Part shown: in pieces, positions 20,082-33,400 of the stretch
Position numbering within the stretch: the first letter of the stretch is position 1
Layout: each line of letters opens with the position of its first letter
Assembly: GCA_037903475.1 (NCBI GenBank)
Contig: JBAJFG010000019.1
Span: 1,798,001 to 1,862,000 of the forward strand
Length of the DNA stretch: 64,000 nucleotides
Origin: Ancylostoma caninum
Lineage: Eukaryota > Nematoda > Chromadorea > Rhabditida > Ancylostomatidae
Reading direction: 5' to 3'
The notes under the pieces: model-generated
What the model saw: only the letters and a program-made list of their open reading frames with translations
Told to the model about the DNA's origin: nothing
Database searches by the model: none
Position numbers and translations under genes: made by a program

Positions 20082-21230
20082 GCGGTGGAGATAAAAAGAA
20101 GATCAACACTCAGAACCCCTGGAGCAAGTTGAAAACAAGGGCTTCTCAAAAGCAAATTGCAAGCAAGCTGAAATAAACTAGTTTACAAGCTTTTGCAAAA
20201 AATAGCTTGCAAACTAGCATGACGTCATCATCAGCGTGGAAAAAATAGTTGCCGACTGGCTTTTCACTTCGCAACTCTTTAACTAGGAAGTCAAATGAAC
20301 TATTTTAACAGCTTTCTCCAAAAACAACTATTTTACTCACTTTGCGCTGATATTCTCCAGCTATCACGCAGAAATGAAAGAATCTTTCGCAGGTAGTAAG
20401 GTATTTTAGCGGTTCCACATAATGAAGAGCGGCAGTTACATTACTTACTAACAGCTTGTGTTAGTTTCAAATCTCTCTCTCAAATTTTTAAAATTCCTCA
20501 AAACGGGTAGTCGAACGATTCGGGCCACTCAATCAGTGGCTAGTGAAGCTACATATAATAACAAGAATGAAAGTTCGGAACAGCTATATCCTCTCTTGAA
20601 AATTGAAAACCGTATTTCGCATGAGAATGCATGTCTTAATCGTGGGATTTACATCTTTCTATCTCATGGATTTTTCTTGGATTCCTGAGCTAGAACTTAT
20701 GAGAAGATAGCGATAGAAAGTTTTCAGATTTTACTTACTCCTATCTATCCAGGAGTTTCAAGTTACTGACAGTACTGTTCTGTTTTGAGGGAGATTTGTG
20801 ATCATAAATAACTATAGATCGGTTGAAGATGACCATTTATGTACTGCCAACAACCTTGATTTATCTTCGCAGCACTCATTTCGAAGCTATGCAGGCACTC
20901 AGACAATTGTGCCGTCGAACAGCAGGTCGAACCCCCATCGCCCCGCCCACTTTTTGAACTGGGGGAACGTGTCTCGACGTTCTGCTATAGCAGAACGTGC
21001 TGCTCATACCACCCGAGGTGCTGCTGTCCGCCAGATTTTCCAGACGTGCTGCTGTCCGCCGGGACCGTGATAACACGTGTATATGTGATTAATCAACAAC
21101 TTCATTTTCTCTCACCTTTACTTTCATCATTTAACTTCCTTGGAGCGGCGGTGAGTGTTCACGAGTTCTCATAGGGGCAATTTATACTGGATGCGTGCGA
21201 CTGACGCGCGTGCACCTCTATGATAAAGAA
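20082..21230. other. Non-genic stretch with loose repeats
   Basis: No gene recognised. From 20130 to 20340 there are words such as 'aactattttaacagctttct' related to the tandem block at 26080-26280. At 21170-21215 'ggatgcgtgcgactgacgcg' recurs near 24702. Confidence 0.4.
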
Positions 21231-21785
21231 AGTAGAGACTATTTCTACATAATTATTTCGGCTCCTTGGCAAATGCCAAGGCTGGCAGCGCTCATCGCTG
21301 GACCCATATACTCAGGAATGCTGCTGTCTTTCGAACACTGTGTTGGGGAAAAGTTTGGAATAGGTTCGCTGGTACAGTTGAGCAACTTTCCGTTCCCTAC
21401 CGGTGCTGTATTATTCTGTCAGTGTTCTATTCTTGCCTTTATCGCACTGTGGGCATTCCGACTTGATGCCATACGTTTGCATTTGAAGGATTTTCAGCAC
21501 AGATCCTAGATTTTAGTACGCTCACGTTCAGTCAGGTACTTAGTCGGAATGCCCACAACGCGATGAAGACAGGAATAGAACACTGGCAAAATAATGGAGC
21601 CGTGGCAGACGACGGAAAGTTGCTCAACTGTACCAGCAACTGGACCAACAACCTATTCCAAACTCTTCCCCAACACAGTGTTCGAAAGACCGCAGCATTC
21701 CTGAGCATATGGGTCCAGCGATGAGCGCTGCCAGCCTTGGCATTTGCCAAGGAGCCGAAATAAATATGTAGAAATAGTCTCTACT
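21231..21785. repeat. Large palindrome (foldback), arms about 235-245 bp
   Basis: Left arm 21231-21463 and right arm 21542-21785 are inverted copies at roughly 90 percent identity (agtagagactatttctacat against its complement at the right end). The 78-bp loop is unique. The right arm has a small extra duplication near 21640. Frames on both strands read the same shadow peptide. A foldback transposon is the simplest reading. Confidence 0.85.
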
Positions 21786-22009
21786 TGATGAAGAATAGGC
21801 CCCAGTCGCATAGCAGTCGCATCGCGGTCGCCAGGGTAAAACACAGGTGCGATATTTCAAACCACCCCTACGTATTTAGAGGAGCAAAGCGAAAAAAGCA
21901 AAGGGGGGGGGGTACGTTGTGTTTTTTCTTTATGATTGATCCTCGTTCTGCGACCGCTATACTATCTTACCTACGCACTGACTCTGCAGAATGGCCGACG
22001 GCTTCTATT

Positions 22010-22190
22010 CAGTAGCGGTATTCATGAACGTCCGCGGGAAGGTTTTAGCCTACCCGCCGGGTGGACGAGATTCGCGGGTAGAAAATTTGTATTCATGAAA
22101 ACGGCCGGTATCTTCCCGGCCTACCCGGCGGGTGGACGGGAAGGTTCCCGCTTACCCGACCATCTAGACCTCAGGAAGTTCTACCCGTCG
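22010..22190. repeat. GC-rich CGGGAAGG/CCGGGT element
   Basis: Short repeated words (gtattcatgaa at 22017 and 22089; acccgccgggtggacg and acccggcgggtggacggg) mark this as related to 23577-23740 and 61850-61935, which share attcatgaa and acccgtacgggt. Confidence 0.55.
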
Positions 22191-22499
22191 ATGGATTTCT
22201 GCGACATTTTTCAATATTATTGCGTTTTATTGACGAATCTTGACGTAGTAATGCGTTCTTAAGATTCAGAAGAGTTTTGTGTTGCTTTCCACTTAGTTAA
22301 TTGAATGCTATGTTCACTCAGTACTTATTTGTTCTCACTACCCAAACAATACTTCTTTTTTATTTTCAGATATGTGTGTCATTTGATTGCTCACTACCGT
22401 TGATCACGCAAAAAATGGCATCTATCCGAAAAGAAAAGAAGCACTATTTCAGAATACCTCAAAATCTCTAAAAAAAATTTGCCAAAAATTGGGAGGAGG

Positions 22500-22640
22500 G
22501 GGGTGTTTGAGGTGCTGAACACGAATATCGTATCCATTTTGTACCGTAAACACATTTTTTATAGGGCTAGGGCAGGGTTACTGTAGATACATTACTGCGT
22601 GTAATCCTCTCAAATTTTGCGTAGAGGGGTTGTTATTTAT
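22500..22640 (+). repeat. Dispersed 'tttgaggtgctgaacacgaa' family, copy 2
   Basis: Best-preserved copy, with tttgaggtgctgaacacgaa and tatcgtatccatttt, followed by ctctcaaattttgcg. An inverted copy lies at 23230-23400. Confidence 0.65.
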
Positions 22641-23160
22641 TTATTTATTTACACCGCACAGGCGTGCCATACAAAGGCAAAAATCATAAGACTCGGCAAG
22701 TGTAGGCGATAAAACTGTAGAATAAAACTGGTAAAGCTAGAACAACAAATGGGTTGCGTGAGCCCGAAATGGCATAACTAAAACACAAGTCCAGCGAAGA
22801 CGCAGAGCGACTAGTCTGAGCTTCATTCCCATGTTGGACCTCAGTTGCTGCAGATGAGACAAGGCTAACAGAGAGCATACTTGTGGAGAGGTCAGCCGTA
22901 GTCGTTGAGTTATCCTAAGTACCAAGTGCTATTGAATGAGGGCTTCTAACTACATGGGGGACAGACCTTTGAGGTAACCACGATTCAAGAACGCAATTGG
23001 AATCCCATTCTGGGGCGGTCGCTAAGGCGACTCTTTGATCTGGTTTGAACCCCAGGCGTGAGCTTGAAGGGGTGCTCGCCGGCTCTTATCCCCAGCAATT
23101 TGGGGCCCAGGCTACTTAAGAGTGTGGGAGTAAAGGATTAAAAAGACATCTGGTGGGTTA
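22636..23160 (-). repeat. SINE-like or LINE-tail element with (TAAA)n end
   Basis: On the minus strand a 500-bp stretch ends in gcacgcctgtgcggtg plus a TAAATAAA run at 22653-22636. A related end (gcacgcctatgtgcg plus TAAATAAA) lies at 58245-58198. The minus strand also has ggggttcaaacc near 23050, resembling a pol III B box. No coding frame is recognised. The element class is a guess. Confidence 0.4.
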
Positions 23161-23229
23161 GGTTCAAGTCGCAGTCGTTTTGGGCGCTGACCACAAGTTT
23201 CCCCATTATTGCGCATGCCACCTTCGTTT

Positions 23230-23400
23230 TTTCTGCAAAATCAATTTTTTCCTGAATTGACTATCATATACCCATCGTAGCCTTACCAAAATGAGATAAC
23301 GGTACAAAAGTGATACGATATTAGTGTTTAGCACCTTAAATAACCCCTCTATACAAAGTTTCGGCAAAAAAAATTTTTGAGGCCACTCATGTGGAATATG
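23230..23400 (-). repeat. Dispersed 'tttgaggtgctgaacacgaa' family, inverted copy
   Basis: Reads in reverse as ttatttaaggtgctaaacac with ataggg-type flank, matching the 22500 copy. Confidence 0.6.
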
Positions 23401-23444
23401 CAGCGCCAACCCGCGCGGTAGAGATTCCTCATGTTTTACTATAA

Positions 23445-23690
23445 TGGTAGGAGACCCACATGAAGAGCCGCTTCAAGGAAGGGAAAAGAGGAAAACAACG
23501 TTTTGCTATAAATTCCCCACAAAATATGTTCCAAAACTTGCATTTCGCGCTCTACATCCTGAGAACTCGGCCGCGTTTACGAATCTATTCGATGCTTCCC
23601 GGTCTTCCCGCTTCCTGGTCGTTCATGAATACAAATCTTACCCGTACGGGTGACTAGGAAGGTTCCCGCCGGGAACCAGCTGCAGCGGGT
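23445..23690. repeat. Dispersed repeat, inverted copy at 61850-62080
   Basis: Shares gacccacatgaagag, the tcttcccgcttcctggtcgt block, gaatacaaat and acccgtacgggt with the reverse complement of 61850-62080. The cgggaaggttcccgccggga region is palindromic. Confidence 0.65.
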
Positions 23691-24102
23691 ACCCGTCACG
23701 CCCCTTCTCGTTCCCGTGCGTTCATGAATACCAGCACAGGAAGTATCGTGAAGGGAACGGCGTTTACGACCTAACATATTATTCGAGCTGTGGATGAGAT
23801 GTTCCACACCTCTACGATCCCTGCTGTTACATCAAAATTTTCCCATCACAGTAAATCGGTACAGCAACACAGAGTTCTAGTAATAAGTTATAGACGCACT
23901 AATTAGTAAAGTTAGTATGTATTGCCCGCCACAGGAGAGTAATCACGGTAAATTTCCTAAGTTTCACTCCATCTGTGCAAGTCGCGCACGTTAGATCGGT
24001 TCAATATTGCAAGAATTGCACCGAAGTTCGGCTCCCCTGTGGAGCTATTTCGCGCTCCTACGCGATTCCGCACTCTATTGCAAAAGATTACTCTAGTTTC
24101 TA

Positions 24103-24161
24103 CCACAGGGCAGGTGCGGAGAAGGTGCGTGTATCGCACCCTTATCGCACCTGCCCTGTGG
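24103..24161. repeat. 16-bp perfect hairpin
   Basis: ccacagggcaggtgcg (24103-24118) and its complement (24146-24161) with a 27-nt spacer. Weaker pairing extends outward. Possibly a short MITE core. Confidence 0.6.
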
Positions 24162-25144
24162 TGGACTCTACAGTATTGAGGACTGGTGGAGAGATGCGCA
24201 TAAAGTATCCGGAGCGAAGAGGGAGCAGAGAGTGAAAACAGGAAAGTTTACGTAAAAACTGTTAAAACATGTCTAATACTGTTCAAACATGTTCAGTTTT
24301 CTTGCAATCTGATCTCTGCTTTTTTGTTTTATGTTCAGTATGTCCAACATGCTCAAACTTGTTAGGCACGTTTCCTTAAAACTGGCAGGTTCGTCTATAA
24401 TGTCTGGAATGTTACAAATTGAGAGAGGCCAAACACTGATAAAAATATAATGAAAGCTGTTTAACTGCTCATTACAATGCCAGACTGTGTACCACCAAGA
24501 ATGGCGGAATCATGGACGTGGTTTACGCCCATGTGAAAGCAAAAGGGGGTCACGTATTTGGGAGATCCGAATCGCACCCCGTGCTTTACCCTGGTCGCAG
24601 CTCAGACGCACGCGTTCACGGTCTGGCGGCGGCCGTGCGTTCTTTTCATTGAGGATGTAGATGTAGTGTTGACTGGTCTTCATGGAAAATCCCTTGCAAA
24701 TGGATGCGTGCGACTGATGCGCGACTGACGCACGCAGCTAGTATAAATTGCCCTATATTAGGGTAATTACTCAGACAATTTCGGGGGCAAACCCCGTTTG
24801 GAACGAGGGCGGGGCGAGGGTCGAAGCGAGCGCTTGGGTGTTTTGTCCCGAGAAGTGGCCGGTTCAGGCCGCTATAGGGCCGCTGAAAACTGGACTTGCA
24901 TTCCTATCCGCCCGAGTACTGTCCGCGTTCAGGCCGCTATGAAGTCGCAGATCGTCAGGCGCTACTGCCCCAAATCTGGTGCATACGGCAGCATTGTCAC
25001 CAATTCCCATCAACTGGACGAGACTGCGCGACAACCCTGGCAGTTAGGTCACTGCTTGCGTACATTCTCGGACGGGAGAGCCCCGGACCCGACTTTTTCC
25101 TGAAGCAGCGAATCAATTCCAGCTTCAATGTTGTGGTTCCGTAC

Positions 25145-25400
25145 GTGGGGGGTAGCATTGAGGGCACGTGGGGGGACGTCTGTGGAGGCACGTGTGGGGA
25201 CGTCGATGGGGGCACGCGGGGGGGGGGTCGTCTGTGGGGGCACGTGGGGGGACGTCGGTGGGGGCACGTGGGGGGTCGTCTGGGGGGGGGGCACGTAGGG
25301 GGACGTCGGTGGGGGCACGTGGGGGCGTCAGTGGGGGCACGTGGGGGTCGTCAGTGGGGGCACGTGGGGGGTCGTCGGCCATATGTGGGGGGTAGGTGCC
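25145..25400 (+). repeat. G-rich tandem array, about 25-bp unit
   Basis: Repeated ggcacgtggggggacgtcgg units with G runs of four to nine bases on the plus strand, followed by an inverted pair around gggggtccaccccc (25410-25445). All frames are open on both strands because stops are rare in such sequence. Strong G-quadruplex potential. Confidence 0.8.
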
Positions 25401-25537
25401 CCGCGATTGGGGGTCCACCCCCAGTTACAACTGGGGGTGGACCCTTTTTCTACCTGCAGTCGACCCCCACGAATGTCTGAGCAAGTACTCTAATGAAAAC
25501 TGTTCAAATCAGTAGACTCTACATTAAATTAGAACTT

Positions 25538-25762
25538 TTCTGATAACCATGCAGCACGAACGCAACCAAAACAGCGTAATGCGTTAAACACTAGCAGCAT
25601 CTCCTCCCAGCTGCTGCCATCGTCCCTCCTCCCCCTATTGTTGAGGAAAGCTTGTGCAGCAGTTGAGGGCAGGATGTCAGCAACTGGGAGGAGATACTGC
25701 TAGGGTTTTTACTCGAGGCATTACGCCGCTTGGGCGGCATTCGTGCTGCATGGTTATCAGAA
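25538..25762. mobile_element. Foldback MITE, copy 1
   Basis: About 225 bp with 21-bp perfect terminal inverted repeats (ctgataaccatgcagcacga at the left) and further internal pairing between cccagctgctg and cagcaactggg. A second copy is at 42643-42892. Confidence 0.8.
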
Positions 25763-26079
25763 TCCCTGTTCGGGCATCTAATGTAGAAACGATTTCCTTT
25801 CGAATTTGAGGCCCATTTAGACAATTTCGGACCTTGAGTGAGGAATGTACGACTGCGGACCGTGAAGAGCTGATGTGAGCGGTAGCCGAAGCTCAATGAC
25901 AGTAAATTATGAAAATCAGCGAAGCGCACTGGATTTTATCGCTCTGGCACGAGCTGATCCTAGATTTGTGACTATGTCGTGTGAAACAACCTGGAGACGC
26001 TTGTGAATGCCACCAATAAAAATGTTGTATTTTGAATGAATGTAATCCACAAAATGTTCCTGTTCTAACGGGTTGATTT

Positions 26080-26280
26080 CGGGGAACAACTATTTCACTA
26101 GGTTTTCATTTTGCAACTATTTAGCAAGGAAGAGGTCGAAACAACTATTCTATAGGCTTTCATTTACAACAGTTTAGCAAGGAAGTGGCGAAAAATAGTA
26201 TTTTACCAGCTTTCGGAAAACTAGCTTCAGATGCGATTTGAAAGTAGTTTCTCAAAAGCTGGTTAAATAGTTGTTGCAGA
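26080..26280. repeat. Degenerate tandem repeat, about 56-bp unit
   Basis: Just over two units with 'aactatttagcaaggaag' and 'aggttttcattt' words, then an inverted part (ctggttaaatagttgttgc). Related words occur at 20130-20340. Confidence 0.5.
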
Positions 26281-26754
26281 GGTTCTGAGCAGAGATCAAC
26301 AACAACGAAGAGCGGCTAGAAGCATTGAAGTTGATCTCGTAGGATATCGCTGTCTCCATTGCTTCATTTGCTTCTAAGCGGCAGCTTGGTGAGGCGCCCT
26401 CCTCCTACAGTCTGTGGGTCCTCTCCTCTGTTGCAATATGTATCGTATTTTTGTAGGCTTGAGAATGGCGTTATAACGTCGAAAGTTCGCCGAATAAAAC
26501 CGCTGTATTCGTGGAGTCTCAACACTTTGCACATTCCGAAATACGATATGAGGCTTCCGACGAAAGGATATTACAATTACTGGATTGGTTAGATGTTCAT
26601 CAATTCACCTTCGGTGAATTTTTTCTGAAATTAGGTTTTCTCACTGATTTCTGGTTTTAATCCACAGCATACTCGTTATGGCTATGTATGTCCTAGTGTC
26701 CGTCTACTGTGCAGAGCTATAGCGCCTCTTCGCTATAGCTCTGGTGACTACTAC

Positions 26755-26940
26755 TGGCGTGCACAGAAAGTCCGGGGCCCGGGGGGGTCCCCCCAGAAGG
26801 AAAACAAAAATAATAAAAACATCAACCATCAAACATTGTTAGTGATAAATATTCAAAAATAACAATAGAAATAAACAATTAAAAATGAATTAAAACAAGA
26901 ACTTATTCCACCACCCCCCCCCCCTCTCCCCGAATTATCG
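26755..26940. repeat. AT-rich element between G and C runs
   Basis: A ggggcccgggggggtcccccc start and a caccaccccccccccc end flank AT-rich sequence. The layout resembles the element at 60626-60872, though the ends differ. Confidence 0.4.
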
Positions 26941-27434
26941 AAATCACCTCATAGAAAAATAAAATTCTTGTATTGGTCACATATCAAATATTTGTGTCCT
27001 ATTATTCTAAAGGTGACGTTGGTCTCAAATTTTATCGCTTGCAAGCAATTACTCAGATCAAAAGTACATTTCGAGAACTATAATTTCATTCCCAAACATC
27101 CTAATCCCCATGCTGTAGGAATCAAGCTGTCGAGTCTGGTAATATTCTGTTACACGTATATATATATTCGATATTTTCTAATTATACAGGAAATTAAACT
27201 GTTGATGGTACAGGGAGTGCTGCTGTTGGTTCGCGTTGCGTTTTTTTTCCGTTGGCGCACCTTGGGGTGCATTAAATGAACAAAAAAAAATAAGTCCAAT
27301 TTTTCACCCTTTCTATCTATGAATACCAGTAATAACTGCAGTTTTTATTTGAGTCTCATGCCTTCGTGTATCAGCAGTGGAAAGAAAAAGAGCACCATCG
27401 ATGAGTATCAAAGAACACAATGAAGTACGTATAG

Positions 27435-30400
27435 TCATGAATCTGTATTTGTATTCCGCAGGCACACGGATTTTCCTCGGAGTTGTGTCAAACCATCTTC
27501 CGGGATGACGAAGTCAGGCGGCTGTCGCTTAGGGCCGGCTTCGTACAGCTGGCTGCAGCTCCGTCGAAGGTCGGAGTAAGACCATAGCGCCATGTGCCTA
27601 AAAACAGCTCCACTCAATTCGTTTTGAAACTTCTCTTTTCTAGATCTTGGTAGGATCTAGCAGAGAAGGAAATTCATCCTTATGTGATGACTAAATTGAA
27701 TCACTTCTCATGACGAGTATTCAAAATTAGAAAAAGTGCAAGAATAGGAGGAAGTGCATATGAACACGAAGTGGAAACATATGCAATCTCGCTAAAAGGA
27801 CCTCACTTGCTTTTCCCATGATAGGCGAATACGTAAAACGCATCATCATCCGAAGCAACCACATCAGATGATGCATGCTGAAGAGTCTCCAGATTTACGT
27901 CTACGATGAGGAAACCAACCTTAAGACGTGTGTAGTATTCAAAAAACGCAAAAGATGCCAGATTGAAAGTCCAATTTGTTCACAAATTAATAATATTGAC
28001 AAACCTACCAGTATTGCCCAGTGAGCGCCGTGTCCATTTCGCAGTGCCGGCTCGTGATTCTTGTCGCAGTCGTAGGGAACCATAACAGCACAACCGGACG
28101 TTATTAAATTGATCAATTTGTTCGGAGAGGGGAGTTCGAGGACTTCTCCCTCTACAGGAAACAATGTGCATGCCAGCTCTCGTAACCACTCGCCTGAAAT
28201 AAACAACTCAGTCAGAGTGTTTGATACCTATTTCACATACAATTTCGTACTTTTCTGAATATAAGCGACAGTAGTATAATTTAAAGTCAAAGTTATTTAA
28301 ATTTGAAGTTTAATTATATATTATTTTTCCACTCTCAGCTGGTCGCTTTCTCGCGAATAACTGCTATCGATATAAACAGCAAGACTAGTAACCACGGCAA
28401 CTTGATAAAATATCCTGCAGTGGGTTATTATGATTCTCACAGAATGGAAGTTTTGTAGCACGCTTCACAGAAGAGTAGACCATGCTAATCAGGGACGACA
28501 GAGTCGTAGACCACAAAAAATGCTGGTAATTTTCATGTTTTTTAACGATTAAATGGTGTTTCCTTGGCAAAGAAAATAAATTATTAATCTCTATTGAAAG
28601 TGCTTGTAAATTTATCGGGAGGTAAAAATTCATTGCACAAATGCAAAATTCAGCAATAATATTTGGAAATATAGCCAAATTTAAGTTTTTTTCCTTTCAA
28701 TTATACTATTTTTTAGATGACAACTCCATTCCTGCGCACCAATGCGAACACGTTCCTCAGATTTGAAGCAATCTTTTAATACATATGTCTCAGAATTGAA
28801 GATTGTCGTCCGATAACAACAGAAGAAATTGCAAAAAAAAATCCGCAAAAACACTGCAAATAGTTTCGAGTTGATACTCTGCCTTCAATAAAAGAAATTT
28901 CAACAAATTGTTGCAGTTGCACTGAAACTAACACATTTAAACCCTTTAGGTTATGTTCTCACCCTCTCTTATCCACCATTTTCCGCAAAATTTGGAACGT
29001 TTTTTCTCTCATAAACTGTGAAAAATTGCAGAAGTCGCCGTAAACCTTTACTGGCGATTCCTTAATCGTCACTCTGCACATCCCTGGATCTCAAACACGG
29101 AGAAGCGGCTTTGTGGACGTATAGGCGCTTTGAGTAACTACTTCAGAAAACAAGGACTTCTTGACCACGCAAACACTGACACGACATTCGAACCAATTAA
29201 AGGGGACTCCAAACGGCAAGCTGAATGCGGACCACTGACGCGGCGCGGTGTTGGCAGTCTGCTGCACTTTTCTACCGATAATGCTTTGATCATGTTCTCT
29301 AACAATTCTTGCCCAAAACTGCCGCAATTTGGCAGTGGTCCATCGTGATCTGGGCTTTTGGGATTTCCTGTAACTCTGCATTTATTTCACCGCCACTTTC
29401 AAGCGTAAATAAGAGAGTACGAGAACTTTCGTTTGAATTTTCTATAGCTATCGCCGCAGATATCCGTGACCTGTCGAAAAATTGATGAGTTGCCCAGACG
29501 GTGGCTTCTTTCATAAAAATGAGCATTCTGCAAGAAGCTTTCTTTGGGCAGGCGTTTAACCCTGGAGCCACCACAAATGCCACAAGGGCCCAACGACATA
29601 CAGTGGCAGCCACATATCTAGCACACCCACGATTTTAGGCCGCAGAAGTTTCTGCATATCTCAGCCCTAGGATGGGGAATCAAAACCAAGTTCGAGTATG
29701 TGCTGAGGCTCTATGGAGGCCTCCTTCCTGTTGCACACCACGACCATAGAATCAGTTGAAGGTGGACTGAAAGATAAAATGCCAATTTCGTCGGTTTTCC
29801 AGAAGTAGGTGTAAAAATTTTGTACCTACCTGTGGAAGGAAATGAAGTGGTGATTTAAATTTATCGTTCGTCCCCTCAACATTATGGTATGAGAGCTATT
29901 CGCGCCCTCTCCGTACCAGCTGGAGCCAGAGACAGAAACAAATCGTCAAATTTGTCGAAAATTTCATTTTATTGAATCTCGAGAAAAACGCAAGCGTCGG
30001 AATTTTCCAGCGATTACCCGCATTCTTGTTAGTAGCACGAATGGGAGAAAAATTTTCAGCCGAAGTGCATGCTATCTGCTTCTGATCACCACGAGTCCTT
30101 TTTTTTCGCACTTTTTACGCAATGTTGACGATCCTAGTTCTTCCCTGAGGTGAAAAACTGCGCAACAAAACTAGTATGGCAGAGTGCTCATTAATATCGG
30201 GAATAAAATCACATTTTCGCTCGATTCGATGAACTTATGTAGGAGAGAAACGGAAGTATTTCCAAAAGTACCGAATTTTGAACCCTAAACGCAAAGATTG
30301 AGCGTAATTCCATTGAGAAACAATTTTTTGTAAACGTGAGTACAAGTAAGATAGACAACCTCATCACATTTGTGATCATTGCCTTGATAGCTCATTCCAA

Positions 30401-33400
30401 GCTTGAGATACGGGATCTATATTTTCATCAGTTGACCGCGTAAAATTGGCAGCGTGCTGAATATGTGGCCGCCACTGTACCTTGTCGCAGCTAATAGTGC
30501 TGAGAAATCGCATCGCTCGGAAACACCCCATTTTAGTTTAGGATGTGGCTCTTCAAGATCTCTTTTAGAACGCTTAGGCTCCCATTGACCCAACGCCCTT
30601 TAAGGCTGCTAGAGACGGTTATAGGCATTCAGCTTGATTTTGTGCAAAATTAATGAAGTCCTAGTTGACAATTTAACCCATTGACGACCGCGCGCATTTT
30701 AGCGTGGGACCAACTCCCCTTTTGAGAACGCCGCGCCCGCATGGTTCCACGCTGTTATAGGGGTATCAAAAAGTTTCCGACCTGAACCACTTGCAGATTA
30801 GCTACCGCAGTGAAATTTTAGAGGAAATAAATATGCATCCCTCGAAGACCGAAACACTCTTCGTCTCATCATTTTATTCAACTTACCCAATTTTATAAGA
30901 ATTTTCATCAGCCGAAACACCTAACGCAGACTCTTTCTCGTTATCTGTCTTGTTACGCTGAAGTGCCGGTTCAGATTTTCTCACGGATTCTAGTATCTAG
31001 TCCCTAGATCCCTTTTACAAACTGGCCGAATTAGCGAAATGCATTCGCATTGTCATGAAGCAATACAATTTGTGAAAAGGGATGTCTCTTTGAAGAGCCA
31101 GACATCCGTGGTTGAATTTCTGCAGTCATTTTTCTTGACTCATTTCCGAAAAGGGTGGATCAAAGTAGCATTGTAATAATACACTTGGTTAGGATTTACA
31201 AGAAGGTGGTTAGGTGACAAAATCTTTTCTCTATCCCACAGAACTTTGGGCAAGACATTTTCACCCCCGCTTCCGTGTTCGATCGCACTTCTCTCAGAGA
31301 TCTTCCCGTCCTGAACCAGTACTCCGTGCTTGGGACACTAAATCTTGGCAATGAATTTGCCACTTATCGACAGTCAACATACTACAGAATGTCCTTTCCG
31401 CTTCCTACAAAACTCCCAAAAATTGAATATTCAACTGCAATTTTCTTGTTGGACACTGAAAAGGTTTTAGAGACTCAATGTTCTGCGAAGGTTAAAATTC
31501 TTAAATGGTAGCCTTAAAAAATTCCAAAGGAAGTTTTGAATAGCTTAGATCCTTGCACATTTTCTGCTTACGAAGTCTGTCTGCGATGCTCAATAATTTT
31601 TGCTACAGTCGCAGTAATCCGTCTTCGTCTTACCTCTTCTCATTGATCAGAGGTCGATCCGTTTATGGCCGACTGTCACTCCTTTGAAAACGTTGAGTTC
31701 CAATAGTTTGGGTAAAAATGCTAGAGGACTTCCTCCTCGTTTAGAATTCATGGGCGGATTTAGATTTTGTTCAGTAAATTTCGTTTACAAAGCAAAAATT
31801 CGTCGGTTGCTTCTCGCTGGATACACATTTTTTGAGCGATAACCATACCTTGGCTTGAATAAAACGTTTTTATTTCTGAGAAGTTTAATGAAATCTCATG
31901 GAACTTTGCAAATGAACGTGAAAGGCTTCACCCTACATGGCGCTCTCAAAACAGTACAGAAATATGGAACAGGCAAGCGGAGGCCGGAAACTTTTTGATA
32001 CCCCTGTACAATAAGAAGATTGGGACTAAACTAGGTAGTTTCGCAAAAAAAATTTCAAAATCCAGTCCTGCAAAGTTATCGATATCATCGTATCAGAAAA
32101 AATTAGAATCTAAACAATTCCTACTTCCTTCAAGGCAGAAAGAAGTTCGCAAAAGGTATTTTGAGGGTCATAAGGGAGTGTGCTGCAAGCATGCATGTTT
32201 GTGTGGCTTTACTTGACGAATGAGGAAGTACTAGATATAGCAAGCATGATTCTGTGCACGAAATGTGGCTTTTGTACAGATTATTCCCATCCACAACGCA
32301 AGAAGTTTAATGCAATTTCCCTCGACTTCAAAATCCCATCCTTTTCATGGTATTTGCTACAGTAATACCGAAATCTTTCTCGAACCACAAACATTTGAGA
32401 CGTTTTGTGCTCTTTACGTTTGGAAACGCGGTCGCACGCGACCAAAAAAGCGCGGCTCACCGGGGAGCCGCGCTCTTGTTACCAACTACTGGACGTCAAT
32501 TCTGAACTGGCTCACCGGTGAGCCACGCGGTCGTCAATGGGTTAAGATAGCTCGAACCATCTCTTCCGTATCTTGTGAAAGCGCTCATAGTGGTCTTCAC
32601 AAATTTTTCTTAAGAGTTCGGTAACTCTTCTCATTAGCGAACTGTGGTCCCCTCAACTCCAAGGTTTTTACAAAGCACAACGGAAGTTTGTACTTTGGAT
32701 AAAAGCAGTATCGAGACTGGTAGTTTTGCAGTGATGGCGGTTGTTGGACATAAGGGTCACGACCAGTTATTTTTGACCTATTGTTATACCTGCCCAGACA
32801 AACTTTCGGAACTTCCGCGGAGCCTGATTTACTACTAGAGCTCGATTTTCGGAACCTCCGCGGAAATATGACGTCACTCGTCGATTTTTTCGGAAGTTCC
32901 GCGCAGGTTCCGCGCAAGTTCCGAATGGAGACGCAGAGAAAAAAGTAGCTTCGGAACTTCCGCGGAGCTTGACACTTTTCGGAACTTCCGCGGAGCTTCG
33001 AGAGAGATGGAATGATCCAAGAAACTAACAGATCAAATGACATGTTTTTGTCCAATTTTTATATTGATATGTTCTTGATTAACTCCGGCTAACCAAATAA
33101 GAAGCCGTGTAGAATACAAAAATTTTTACGCTATTTTTTCCTCGAATTTCACTTCGGGATGCCCCAATAGTGACATCTTTAATGTCGAATTTCGGGTAAA
33201 ACTCGTGTCAGATAAATGTACGCCTGTGATTATTCCCATAAATACGAAAATTTGACAGATTTTTACCAAAGAGGAATTTTTCCATGTTATCATTGATTTT
33301 GAAACCTGACGCGGATACGTAGCACAGTCAGAGGGCAGACCTGCTTGAAGCTCATCTTCAGAAAACATAGTTACTACATGCGCAATTAGTGCTACGTGGT

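Noticed and set aside
24896..25480. 194-codon Gly-rich frame
   Set aside because: It is produced by the G-rich tandem array and is open on both strands.
28385..28678. Minus-strand 97-codon frame inside the ACTMAP second intron
   Set aside because: AT-rich, no domain, and exons 35246 and 28193 join in phase without it.
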